The notes under the pieces were generated by a model. That model had not been told where the DNA came from and ran no database searches. It saw nothing but the letters and a program-made list of their open reading frames with translations. Of a stretch of 64,000 bases of DNA, positions 1 to 64,000 are shown piece after piece; position 1 is the stretch's first letter; each line of letters opens with the position of its first letter. The position numbers and the translations under genes are program-made. This DNA is from Motacilla alba alba (lineage: Eukaryota > Chordata > Aves > Passeriformes > Motacillidae): contig NC_052030.1 of assembly GCF_015832195.1 (NCBI RefSeq), forward strand, positions 7,149,439 through 7,213,438. The letters run 5' to 3'.

Positions 1-1678
1 ACAGCTTTACAGATTGGCTTTTTCCCTCACCCCCTGGTATCCTGGTTGTCTATTTTACTGACTGGGCCAAGAGTGACCCCCATTAACTGAAGCTGGTGCA
101 CACATCTTCCATGGAGCCCCAATGGCATTTTGGACAAAAGGTAATGTAAGTGCAACCACTGGTCTCCCTCCTTACGGCTTCCTGAGTATCTTTTTAAACA
201 CAGGCTGCCTGAGGCAAGCAATGAACCTTCCAAATCCCATCTTTTTCCTCCCACCCACTGTCATTTGTTTGCTAAATTCCACCCTTTTTTGGTGACTGAG
301 GGAAGTCTTTGGGGACACAGCCAAAAGTAGAATAAAAATGGTGAAAACGGCACAAAATGAAAGCTGAACAGTGGTAGAAATGCGTAAAACCCAGGAAGTC
401 CTTCTGTACCAGTTCTTTTAGCAGAAGGCAGCTCAGCTGGGGTGGCTTAAAGGAATAAGGCTGAATTAATTAGTTTCTCTGTTTAGGTAATAATACCATT
501 AATCATGATGAACCATTTTGCGAGAAGGCTGATACTCGACACTGTGCAATTCCACAGGAATCCCACTGTAGTGCAGCATTATTGATGGGTCATCCTCCGA
601 AGGCGTGAGAGCAATGCCTCCTAATACAGTAAATGGCAAACCACTGATTTTCTTTTAATATTCAGACCACCACAACATCAGTCATGATGAATTCTTCTGG
701 CACCAGGGTGGCTGCAATAAGCAATCCTTCAGGAGGAATGCCAGGGGAGCATAGCATTGATTTAATGCTCACTTTTTAAGTCATACACAGACCAAATGCT
801 TCCAAAGGGTATGGCCCATTTCTGCATTTCTTTTTCTGAGGTTTGCAGTAACAATCTCCTTGCTCGCATGTACCTGCACTAGGAACATGCAGCTATGGGC
901 TCTAGCAGAGGTTAGGAGGGCTCATTTATGCAGATCCATGACAGAAATGGTGTTAAACAAGATCCCAAGTCGGACACTGGCACCAGGAGAATTACAATCC
1001 CCCTGAGCCAACATTATGAATCTTAATGCCGAGTCCAACACGCTTTTCACATCCACCATGTGTTCCATGTTCCTCCAATTTCAGCTGGGAGAGCAGGTGC
1101 TGATTTTTAATGCCTATTTTGTTTTAAGCCTCCTTTCATCAGATTAAGGACCCTGCTATTTTATTTCATTTTATTTTTTCACGCTCAGTAATTCGGTCAC
1201 ACGCGGGCTTAGACCCAGGAGCTGTACCACGCTGCTGGAGCCCCGTGGCCCGGCGCTCCGTCAGCCGCGCCGCGCGGGGGCTCGGCTCCATCCCCTGCAG
1301 ACGGCTCAGCCCGGGGAGAGCCTGGGCAAGCAAACGGGAGTGCAGAGCAGCGCTGGAGGTGGTAACCTTCCCGTGGTGATGCCAGCAGCAGGGTCCCTCA
1401 CACGAGCTGCTGCACGCAGGCCGTGCTTCCTTTGCTGTCCTTCCTTCCCCTGGCAGGAGATGCTGGGTCAGAGCCCGAGGTGCCCCCGGGCTGTGCGGTG
1501 GAGATGCTGCAGGGCTGGGGGCACTGCTCTGCTCTCCTCTCCAAACCCCCAAATCCCGACCTCCAAAGCGTGTTCCTTCTGCTGGGAAGGATTCACAGGC
1601 AGAAGCAAATCCCTGTCCCAGCACCAGCCCCTTCCCAGCCGTCAATAAACCATTAGCCTCGAGTCAACAGCGCTGGCT
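1..1678. other. 3' flank, no gene recognised
   Basis: Sequence past the inferred poly(A) site. No splice-framed coding segment matches a family I know. A GC- and CpG-rich patch lies at about 1190-1340 and contains open frames on both strands (1166-1645 minus, 1340-1648 plus) that look like composition effects. The minus strand has AATAAA twice at about 1158-1175, which could serve as a read-through poly(A) signal. Confidence 0.5.
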
Positions 1679-1733
1679 ACGACACACAAACACTCAACTG
1701 CCTTTTTCATCCAAAATCAATGTTGTATTTATC
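1679..1733 (-). terminator. Candidate distal poly(A) site
   Basis: On the minus strand GATAAA (1733-1728) overlaps AATACA (1729-1724), both known variant hexamers. About 20-30 nt further is an A-rich spot (about 1705), then gagtgtttgtgtgtcg (about 1694-1679), a GU-rich downstream element. The canonical AATAAA is absent here, so usage is inferred. Confidence 0.5.
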
Positions 1734-2531
1734 TTCATTGATCTACAAGGAAACTGAATGTTTAAAATTACAGGGGGTGCAGGGGGGAGGACGGGGAGGG
1801 GGGGGAAACAAGAGTTACAGAGCCAAGAAAATAGTAGCGGATGGCTGAATTAACTAGAGAGAAAAAGCCCAGGATATATAAAACATGGACACTGAAAAAT
1901 AAAATAAGGGAAGGGGGGATGGTACAGCAAGTAAAACATGGCAAAATTTACATATGGATGAAAAGTAAAATTGGAAATAAAAAATAAATCATGCCAAAAA
2001 GCAGTTCAAGGCAGAACCACACTGAAACAAACATTTGCTTATGGTCTTCATGTACTATAGATAATATATCAGAATTTCTTTTTTTTTTTTTTAATCAACC
2101 ATTAGACTTTTTTTTGCACTCCTAAAATTCTACTTTGTCTTGTATACAGATTCCAATAAGAACACTGCACAATTAGCACAAGGGGTCCACGGAAAATTGT
2201 CCTTGCTTGCCAGCGATCCTGCCCACAACACAAAAAAAGAGAAAAAAAAAGGAAAAAAAAATAAGGAAAGGGTCTGCCGCATGGTACTGTGCCAGTTCCA
2301 TCTGCTTTTGCCAGCTTGAAAAGTAGGAAACCAAAATTCCCTTCCAGAAGCGTGTGTCTTTCTCTTTCCTTGACGAACTGTCCCTTGTGTTTGTACAAAA
2401 AAATTCAGTCTCTCTTTTTTTTTTTTTTTTTGCTAAACACAAGCATCCTTCTTCCTGTTCACATGCCATTGCCATTTTGTCTCCAGAGTTGCGAGTTGGT
2501 TGTTTTTGGGTTGTTTTTTTTTTTAAATTTT

Positions 2532-2537
2532 TTTATT
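2532..2537 (-). terminator. Candidate proximal AATAAA poly(A) signal
   Basis: AATAAA on the minus strand inside an A-rich tract (2520-2541). The A-rich context could also be simple low complexity or an internal oligo-dT priming artefact site, so it is a weaker candidate than its hexamer suggests. Confidence 0.35.
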
Positions 2538-3458
2538 TTAAAACCTTCCTCCCCCCAACATCCACTAAGACCTGCCTCCGAGTTCTTGCATAGTTGAAGT
2601 TTATATGCCATACTGAGCTTTCTGAGTGTGAATTTCTGACTGTGACAAGAGTATGAGTTGTAACCATGTTAACAAATAACCAGAGTGGTTCTAGAAACCA
2701 TTTTTATAAAGTCTACCTATGTTAAGAATTTAATATTGGTGTACATTTATATTAACAGAATATTTACAGTTTGTTTTCTTTTTTTTTTGTTTAAAACAAG
2801 AAGTCAAAAAAAATTCCTCTTAAATTTCTGCATAATATAATAAGGCAAAAAACAAACAGTTTTGTACATTATTATTATTATTAATATTTTAATATATATC
2901 TGTAACTTCGGTTCCAAAGTACCAAGGTAAGTGATCAATTGGCCTCAGAAGGGAACCTCACAGTGGACTGTAAAACTACAGTATTTCCATAAATAATACT
3001 TTTAAGAAACCCTGGGTATTTTTTTTCTTAAGGATCTGAGGCCTTTAAAATGCAAATTTAACTAAAAACAAAAGCAAAATTTCTTCTTTTTTTAAGTGAA
3101 TAAAGAGCACAAAATTAAAAAAAATACAAATCCATTAAAAATGTTTCTCACATTTGGGAAAAAATGTACAAACTTGATATTCTTAACTCATTTTTTTTTT
3201 TAGCACAGAAACAAAAAACAAAACCAAAAATCAATACCTATATATTAAATTCCCATTCTCAGCAACCTTCTTGTTGGAAAGTCCCCAACCCCGTAATTTA
3301 TGGAAATGTGCTTAACTTCTACAAATTTTACATTAAAAAAAAAAGTTTACAGCAGTGCATTTTGTAAAAGGTTTGTTGTTTTCTTTTTTGTTGTTTTTTT
3401 TTTCCTGTTTGTGTTTTTTTTTTTGTTGTCGCTTGCTTGTTTGTTTGCTTGCTTGTTT

Positions 3459-3466
3459 TATGTACA
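3459..3466 (-). promoter_or_regulatory. Pumilio-type element TGTACATA in 3'UTR
   Basis: An exact match to the PUM consensus TGTANATA about 30 nt after the stop codon. Binding is inferred from the motif alone. Confidence 0.45.
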
Positions 3467-3493
3467 GGTGGGTTTAAAATTCAATGTTGGGGA

Positions 3494-57127
<53,634 letters not shown>

Positions 57128-58140
57128 CTGAAAAAGGAAGAGAAAGAGAGGGTGAATAATTGTGAAGGAGAAATTCGGAAGGCTTGCTCACAAAAACACA
57201 GCTCATAAAACAAGTGGGTTATCTGGAGACCTGCAGTTGCGCATTGCACCTGGAGGGTGCAATGTTGTGCCATTAAAGAACGAGCATGCATCCTGAGGAG
57301 ATGAAAGCCAAGCAAGAGGACTGTCCTGATCTCACCCAACTACATCCTCCTGTCTCGTTTGTTTAGGCAGCCATGCAATGCACAGCTATTTTATCCATGA
57401 TTCCTCATATAAAAACAAAACCAGTGAAACTGCTATCAAGCTGAAGGAAAAAAAAAAAAAAGAAACCAAAACACATTTCAAAGGCTCTCTCACTGAAAAT
57501 AAGCTCAATTCTTGCTGAACATGCAAAATGTAATTTGTGTATTGGAAACACAAGTTGCAACTGAACACATCTGTATGAAGGAGGGTGTTGTTCAATATTA
57601 TGCCAAATGATAGGTACATGCTGCTATGCACTTAGTTGAGTATGAAATAAAATGACTTCCTCTTGGAAGAAGCCCATTTCCTTGCAGACTGGGTTGCACT
57701 ATGCTGTCTGAACTTCACAGCAGTGTATTTGTGCTCCTCACAGCTCTGGGAAACAGTTAAAGAAATCCAATTAACCTAAACCTTGTAAACAGCTTCATGA
57801 TAATCAGGGTCATTGGGTTACAGACAAGATGATAACGACAGACAGGGAAAAAAGTCCATTCATCGTAACTAAAGCTTTTATGAGTTAATTTGATGGCTTC
57901 CTTTCCTCCCCCCACTGATATCAAGCAGTCAACCGATTTCAGCATAAGCTTTTCCTCCTCGCTATCTGATAAAATAGCAAGCAGCCTCTCCAGAATCAAA
58001 GCTGATCTGGGAGCAGGAGCACGATCAACATTACTGCCATCTACAAGAAAGTATCATCAACGTGTTGGCACTGACTGCTGCATGAATAGAATGGGTGAAA
58101 TACAAAGCTGACGAGCAAAAGATACTGAAAGTGAAAAAAA

Positions 58141-58250
58141 GCCTTTTCCCCCTGGCTCTGCTTTAAAAACAATTAATTAATTCAACACGTGGCTGAACTA
58201 AGTTGATTTTATTTTTGATTTTATTGATTTTATTCTAAGGTGCCTTAGGA
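58141..58250. promoter_or_regulatory. Possible regulatory block: TAATTA, CACGTG and repeated GATTTTAT
   Basis: AATTAATTAATT (58171-58182) holds overlapping homeodomain cores; CACGTG E-box at 58186-58191; then three copies of gattttatt within 35 bp, resembling PBX-HOX sites. Motif density only; no conservation test was possible. Confidence 0.25.
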
Positions 58251-58914
58251 GATTTGCATGATAAAGAGCACTACAAATTATATTACATTGCTATATATTT
58301 TAAATGACGACTCAGAAGGAAAAAAACAAATAGTAAAATGCAAGAAGTTCTGCATGAGATATAGTAAGAAGCAAGAGTGATCCATTAATGTTACTTCTAA
58401 GAAAAGTGGCACTGCAAGCACTGAATGTCTTACTTAATGCAAATGTATAAAAAAGAGAGGGAAAACAACATGAAAAATAGGTTGAGGCTGAGACACATAA
58501 GAAAAAAATTCTGAATTATGTCCACGACAAAGCTGCACGTGTAGCTGTGGCATGTATGATCATTACACAGCTCAGCAAAAAGATCCTAAAATCTTAGGGA
58601 AAATCAGTTACCTGCACGATCCCTTCACTGCATGGATTAAAAAGAGGAAGAACCAGGATTAAACAATGTTTTGCCTAGGCTGGTTTGCAAAGAAAGTGTA
58701 ACAGTGTCACACAGCAGCAACAACAGTGGTGCATAAAACGTTTGACAGCCAACTCTGAATTTACGACCCATTGTTAGGAGATTTTTCACTTATAATCACC
58801 ACCATGCCACCACGGACGCAGAACACATCTGCAGGCTCTGGGAACTCACCCCTGCCAACAGCTCACACAAAGCCAGGGCCTACTCTCAAAGCACTCCACA
58901 AGCACTCGGACACG

Positions 58915-59045
58915 TGGCAGGTGGATAAATAAGATTCCCCCATTTTACAGGCAATGAAACTTCAGCGTGGCTTGCACTAAAGCCCCAGCAGTAAATCGGC
59001 CGCTGAGCCACGAATCCTAAGTGCCGGGTCCAGATGCTGGGGTGT
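58915..59045 (+). mobile_element. MIR-like SINE remnant
   Basis: Plus strand cccccattttacaggcaatg then aaac, later gcagtaaatcggccgctgag and cacgaatcctaagtgccggg follow the order of MIR core segments (cattttacagatgaggaaac ... cagagccaggattcgaaccc). Diverged. Confidence 0.55.
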
Positions 59046-62000
59046 GCAGCCCTCCAGAGGAGCCTGCTCAGGAGAGCCCTTCCTGGGGAGCCAGCCACTG
59101 CTGCAGGACCTGCTCAGTCACCCCAGCTGGGAGAAGCTTTGTGCTTCCCCTGCTCTGGAGAGTCCGGGCTCACGGCCCCACGCTGTGGCAGCCACCAGCT
59201 CAGTCCCTTCCGAGCGCCTCGGCACCGCGGGCTCAGCTCAGCCGCGAGCTAAAGACCTCAGCGCTACAGGTCCAGACTGTATAAAAACAATGTTTAAGGA
59301 AGTCAAGCCAGAAAATTCACTTTAAAGACAAAGTAAAACAGCCGGATTATTGCTCAGTCTTCTGCTATCAGCATGTGCCACCGCCTTCCACAATCAGAGT
59401 CAACATTGACAGAGCAGCGTTTTCAACATCGCAGCTTCAGTTCACAGACACAAACCTTCACACCTAGAGTTTACAGTAACTTTTGCTCTCACTTCTGGTG
59501 GTTCCTAGCTCCAGATCTGAGCAGCTTTTGGCACGAGCACCATTCTGAAACAGTGAACGCCTGTGCTATAGGATATTCTGCGAGCTGCTGTAAAGGCAGG
59601 AGGGAAGCTGGGGGAGGAAGAGCCTGAATACATCATTCAACCCTATCAGTCACCCTTTAAAGAAAGCGTACAATAAAACCTATGTGTCTGAGGGAGCCCA
59701 CTAATGGCTGAAAAAATCCAGCAAACCAACACAACTGCTAAAACAAGTCCCCTCCCAAATACTGCTGTTCCAAGCAAATCATTTGCATATGTTTAAGAAG
59801 GGCTTTAAAAATAATATTAATAAAAAGGAATTCTTCCCTTGTGAACAAAACCAGGCATTTGGAGTCTTTTAAGCAGAGTTCAAGCCATCACAGGAAATCA
59901 TGTGTTCTTTGATTGCAAAATGAAACTAAAAATTTCCTTTTTTCCCCCTCTTGTTGCCTCCTGCCTGTCTCCATCTGAAGGACCATTTCACAAACCCCTG
60001 AAATTCCTTTTTGTTGCTGCACAAGGCAGCAAGACCTGCCCAGCCTGAAGCTCACAGACAGAAGACACCTCCACCCTTCCTTGTTCACTGGCTGCTCATC
60101 TCCCTTGCCCCAGAGCACAGCCCACAGCCACAGAACCCACCACAGGCTTGTGCTCATAAAAATGCTGCTTGCACAGTCCCACCCTCATCCCCAGTAACAA
60201 CAGTGGCACTTGAAGCACATCTGACATCTGTCCCCAGAGCAGCAGTTTCTGAGGTAACCTCATGTTGCTGAGATCTCTAAGACCCAGCATCCTTTCGATG
60301 ACACCAAGCCTTCCAGGTCCCCTTTGTGGCCTGTTCAATGAAGTTACCAATCCTTTGTCGCCTTTTGATTTTCTTTCTTTTCTACTCTAGACCTAAAGGG
60401 AAAAATGCCTCCACCCAGTTGTGTGACAGCTTGAAACCAGGCTGAATACACTGCAGAGGAAAATAACATTTCTGCCCTTTTCTGCTTTGTGGAGAGCAAG
60501 CAGAGGAGTGGTGCTGCAGTCCCTCCCCCTTCCTCCCCTTGAACCCAGCACATATAAACACTGATTCAATTTTCAGCACTAAAAGCTCAGCAAAGGCAAC
60601 TTCCTCCTCAAATGTGAGGTGGTAACCACAAAGGATGTAGCATACCCTCACCTCTGAAGGTGAGCAGTGAGGCATAATGAAGTCCATGCCTCATCCATCC
60701 TGGTTGCAACCAACCCAAGGCAGCTGAAAGGTGCAAGAGCTCTTGCAGATTAATAATTTAATGGTTATATAGAACAGAACAACATCATCTGACAAAGACA
60801 GCACTATAAATTATGTCAGGCCTCACAACAATTACTTCTTTTCGTCCCCTTTATCCGTAGCCTATAAATGGCTAACGGGGACTAGAACTGCTCCTTATCA
60901 CCAACAACAAAGGCTCTGTGGACCTTCATGCCATCTCCTGGAGCACCAAATGCCAGATCCAAGCCTGATACTCCAGGAGCCTGATAGCAAGACTGCCAAT
61001 AATGCTGCAGTCCTGGTTCACAAGGAACAAGCAAAGTAGTGTTGGGGACCTGGTATGTATGTCATGTACAGGGCAAAAGGCAAGCATTCCCTCCAAGTGA
61101 GTCCAGTACAGTAGGCAGAAGAAGGAGACAGTAAAATGCAGTTTAAATTTTAGATCTGGATGGCTGCCTATCTACTAGACAGCCAAGGGCAGTCTCAAGA
61201 GAGACTGTTTGCACAATTACTGAACTTAGCAAGCACTAAAAAGCTCACAAGAAAACCCTTCTCTGGGAGATTTCCAAATTAGAAGTGCTGGATACGCTTC
61301 AAGAAAGTTTTAGCATAAAGCACGGACACTACCTGAAAATTCTGGATCAATTTTCATTCTTTCCTTTGATCTGTATCCCTTGCTTTTACCAACCACTCCA
61401 ATGCCACTTGATCGCTTGTCCAGCAGAGAATTTCAGCACGTCGGTACTGCTTTACTACTCTGCAGTTCACTCTGCAAGCCATTCATACCAGACCCCTCAT
61501 CCAGTAATATGAGAATAATAACTAAAACAGGAAGGTATTGTTTGGGTTGTGATTCTTCTGTAGGAAATGGAAATTGATACATATGGAAAGGTGCAAGAGT
61601 ACCCTAGAAATAGCACACATGCACACAAAACCCCAATGTAAAAATCCCCCTTAAGACCAACAAAGTACTCTACACATTTCAGGATATAGAAGCAGCCCAT
61701 GGGTAACACTGCCTGCATTGTGAGGGGATGTTTCAAGGTAGCCTACAGTCTTTCCAAAACCTGCATTAGTTTTGGAGAGAAACTGCAGCTCAGTTAGGAA
61801 GACAAAAGAAAAGTAAGACCTGCAATTCAATCATTTTTGTGAACCTACTAGGAATATCCCTCTTTGAGGTACATAGCTGGCGGGGACACAGCACAGCCCA
61901 GCTGTGTGAGGGATTAAGCAAGAGGGAACAGGACTTCCACAAATCCACACAGTGATTATCTTCCCACAGAATTTATAGACTGGGCTTTCAAGAGGGCTCA

Positions 62001-63007
62001 GCACTCAGCAGCTGCCTTTGGGGCATCAGCCTGACTGGAGCTACTGGGTATAGAGCATTTCCAAAAATCCATTTAGAAACCTGAATGGTGACCAGGTGGT
62101 TTTGAAAGAATTGGTTACAGCTGATAGTTGGGATCAACGATGAAATTCTGTCTGTTGATCTCCAGCGCAAATAAGGATAATAATAAATAATATTTCCAAA
62201 GCAAGAGTCTCCACCTTTCCAGCAATCCTAACGACACACTTGTACCTTCAGTTACACCATAACACATCACAGTGAAACACACAGCACAAACACCCCAAAC
62301 CAGCAACTACTTATTGATTTGGCAATGCCTTAAATGCCACAGATACTTCTAGTTCAATTATGATTCAAGGCCATCCCTGAGAGGTAGTGATGGGTCTTCT
62401 GTATCTTTCGTGAGTTTCCTCCATAGAAAGCTCACCAGAAACAAAATGTTTCTTGGACTGTACCTTCATACAGCAACACGCTTGTTTAGGTTCCCACCTA
62501 CATTCATTTAGCACACACATATTCAGTACTGCTCTGCTCCTGGAAGGGACTGTCACCATGCACTCGCCTCTTTGTCACATTTTCTTCCAAGAATGCTCAT
62601 TTCTCTCAGCAGTTTATATAACCATGACTGTTTTTTGCAACAGCCCCTTTGAGAAGCTAGCATGAGTCTGGGAACACAGATTAAATTAGGCCATAGAAAG
62701 CCTAAAAGCAGAGATCACTGGTCCTAATTCACCACTGAATTATGCTGACTTTACACAATGGCAAGTGGAATGGGAGGCAAAGTGGATGAGGACTGGAAGG
62801 CACCAAAGGAAACTCTGTATGGAGCCTGACTCAGTCAGTGCAGGGCAGTGAGGAATCAAGCTCATTGCTTCTCCACAAGTTCGACATCTTGTTTTGGTCC
62901 TCTTTCGGCAAGACAGTGGTAAGCTTAAACTGACAATGTTTTGAACCCTGAGCATGTTCCTCATCATTTTACAACCACCGTGGGACTGAACAAACTAGTT
63001 CCAATCG

Positions 63008-63022
63008 AGCAGCAGCAGCAGC
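63008..63022. repeat. Short CAG trinucleotide repeat
   Basis: Five consecutive CAG units on the plus strand (CTG in the transcript), intronic. Confidence 0.9.
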
Positions 63023-64000
63023 AGTAATTCTTAAACACACGCTGCTGTGGTGTGCTGCTTATTGCACAGATGTGCCTCTTCCCTGACAAAGGGTGACTGA
63101 ATCCTCTCATACAGAGGGACATCTGACCTACAGCATGTCTGCCATCAGAGCCTCGGGGCACAGGCCTGCTAATTCCTCTTCCCTCTCTCCTCAAACCATC
63201 CCCCAAGCCCCTGGGGAACGGCTGCAGCCCAGAGTTCTCCCCTTCCCATCCCCTCCATTAGCAATGCTTTATGATTCATCTTCCTCTGAGCAGTTGCTGT
63301 CCCCCAAAGGAAAAGATCAAACTCCCTCTCCTTCCCAGCTCAGCTCCAATAAATAAATAAATAGATACATGTACTGAAAAAAAATTTAGTGAAGGAGATG
63401 GGAGGAAGCTGGGGAGTTCCTGGACCTCACCTCGTCAGACAGCTGCAGAACGTTCCTTGGCTGTTTCCAGCAACACCAACAAGAAAAGAAAATTTCCAGC
63501 TGTCCCTCATTAAAACCAGCCAAAATACTTGCTTAATGTTAGTGTGCCTGTGTGTCCTACTTTAAATTAGAGTGCACTTGGTCCTTATCTCAGGATCTTC
63601 CTCCTTCAAACCTCAGCTCCCCAACCACTACCAAATCTACCTTCGCTTTACACTCCTGCTATTTTCCACTTTAATCAGCACTGATTTCCCCATAACACAT
63701 GTTCATATGCTCCTGGGTGTTCTGGTCTATGAATGGTATCCAGAGGACAGTCCTTCCCCCGTGCTACTGGATAAGGCTGCAGCTTTCAGTGTAAGTAGGA
63801 GGCAGTGATGTGTCCATCTTAAAGGCAACTGATACATACCACAGTCAGGGAAACACAGATTTCCATGACACACTGAGAAAAGGGCTTTGTATGGTCTGCT
63901 TTAAAACATCCCAAACACCAGAGCCCTCATGCCTTTCTCTGAGAGCTGAACTCCTCCCAAAACAGACCTCAGCCTACACTTCCACATTCAAATTTTTTTT

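Larger units (their letters stand above)
1705..3493 (-). other. FBRSL1: 3' untranslated region of the FBRSL1-like gene
   Basis: From the stop codon the minus strand is AT-rich with many T and A homopolymers, as in long vertebrate 3'UTRs, and has no sustained frame. The 3' limit is an inference from the poly(A) signal cluster near 1724-1733, followed by a GT-rich stretch. Beyond about 1680 the composition changes to GC-rich. Earlier poly(A) use (signal at 2532-2537) would give a shorter UTR. Confidence 0.55.
57128..64000 (-). other. Intron upstream of exon A (partial, at least 6,873 nt)
   Basis: Runs off the window. It contains a MIR-like SINE at about 58915-59045 and an AT-rich homeodomain-motif block at 58141-58250. 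A GC-rich stretch lies at about 59035-59260 and a short CAG repeat at 63008-63022. I searched for the expected upstream exon, ending in an acidic CDSESD-like sequence, and did not find it. Confidence 0.75.

Noticed and set aside
1166..1648. Overlapping open frames on both strands in the 3' flank
   Set aside because: Caused by GC-rich composition; no recognisable domain, start context or splice structure.
57757..57999. Minus-strand frame containing LSDSEEEKLMLKS
   Set aside because: Acidic patch recalls the missing upstream exon, but there is no donor at the right phase and no family similarity.
62740..62967. Minus-strand frame with RKRTKTRCRTCGEAMSLIPHC
   Set aside because: Looks protein-like, with paired cysteines, but no known family, no convincing splice sites and short length.
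63420..63470. Possible small exon ending CTGTCTGACGAG before gtgagg
   Set aside because: Resembles the LSDSS segment of family exons, but frame and flanking residues do not fit and no CDSESD-like sequence follows.

Overview
This is a 64 kb piece of vertebrate nuclear DNA, most likely from a bird. The coding content is one multi-exon gene on the minus strand with canonical GT-AG introns. Introns 3' of the first one are short for a vertebrate developmental gene. A CR1 retroposon core and MIR-type ancient SINE remnants are present. Nothing looks bacterial, viral or plasmid-borne.

The gene is an AUTS2/FBRS-family gene, best called FBRSL1 (fibrosin-like 1). I placed 14 coding exons by splice signals, reading frame and resemblance to AUTS2/FBRSL1. 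Read 5' to 3' on the minus strand they are: 57127-57082, 29034-28638, 27073-26820, 22448-22234, 20111-20061, 19133-19038, 15645-15574, 15007-14978, 14130-14059, 12824-12692, 9562-9485, 8060-7977, 6960-6726 and 4727-3494 (stop codon at 3496-3494). All phases agree. The joined reading frame is 2,997 nt, giving 998 residues of the C-terminal part of the protein. The N-terminal exons lie beyond position 64000. Residue numbers below count from the first residue encoded here.

Layout: 1-1700 is 3' flank; about 1705-3493 is an AT-rich 3'UTR with a plausible poly(A) site; 3494-29034 holds a dense set of 13 exons; 29035-57081 is a 28 kb intron without recognisable exons; 57082-57127 is one 46-nt exon; 57128-64000 is part of another large intron. 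AUTS2-family proteins act in the nucleus with variant PRC1 complexes and p300; the His-rich repeat linked to p300 binding in AUTS2 is intact here.

The most interesting spot is 22449-23131, just 5' of the exon that encodes the His repeat. It combines a possible alternative exon (22540-22700), an in-frame 84-codon extension, a GC-box/G-quadruplex cluster and a 33-bp minisatellite. These together suggest an unannotated alternative exon or internal promoter. Five consecutive frame-neutral exons, including a 30-nt microexon, are also notable. I found no second protein-coding gene, RNA gene or CRISPR array.
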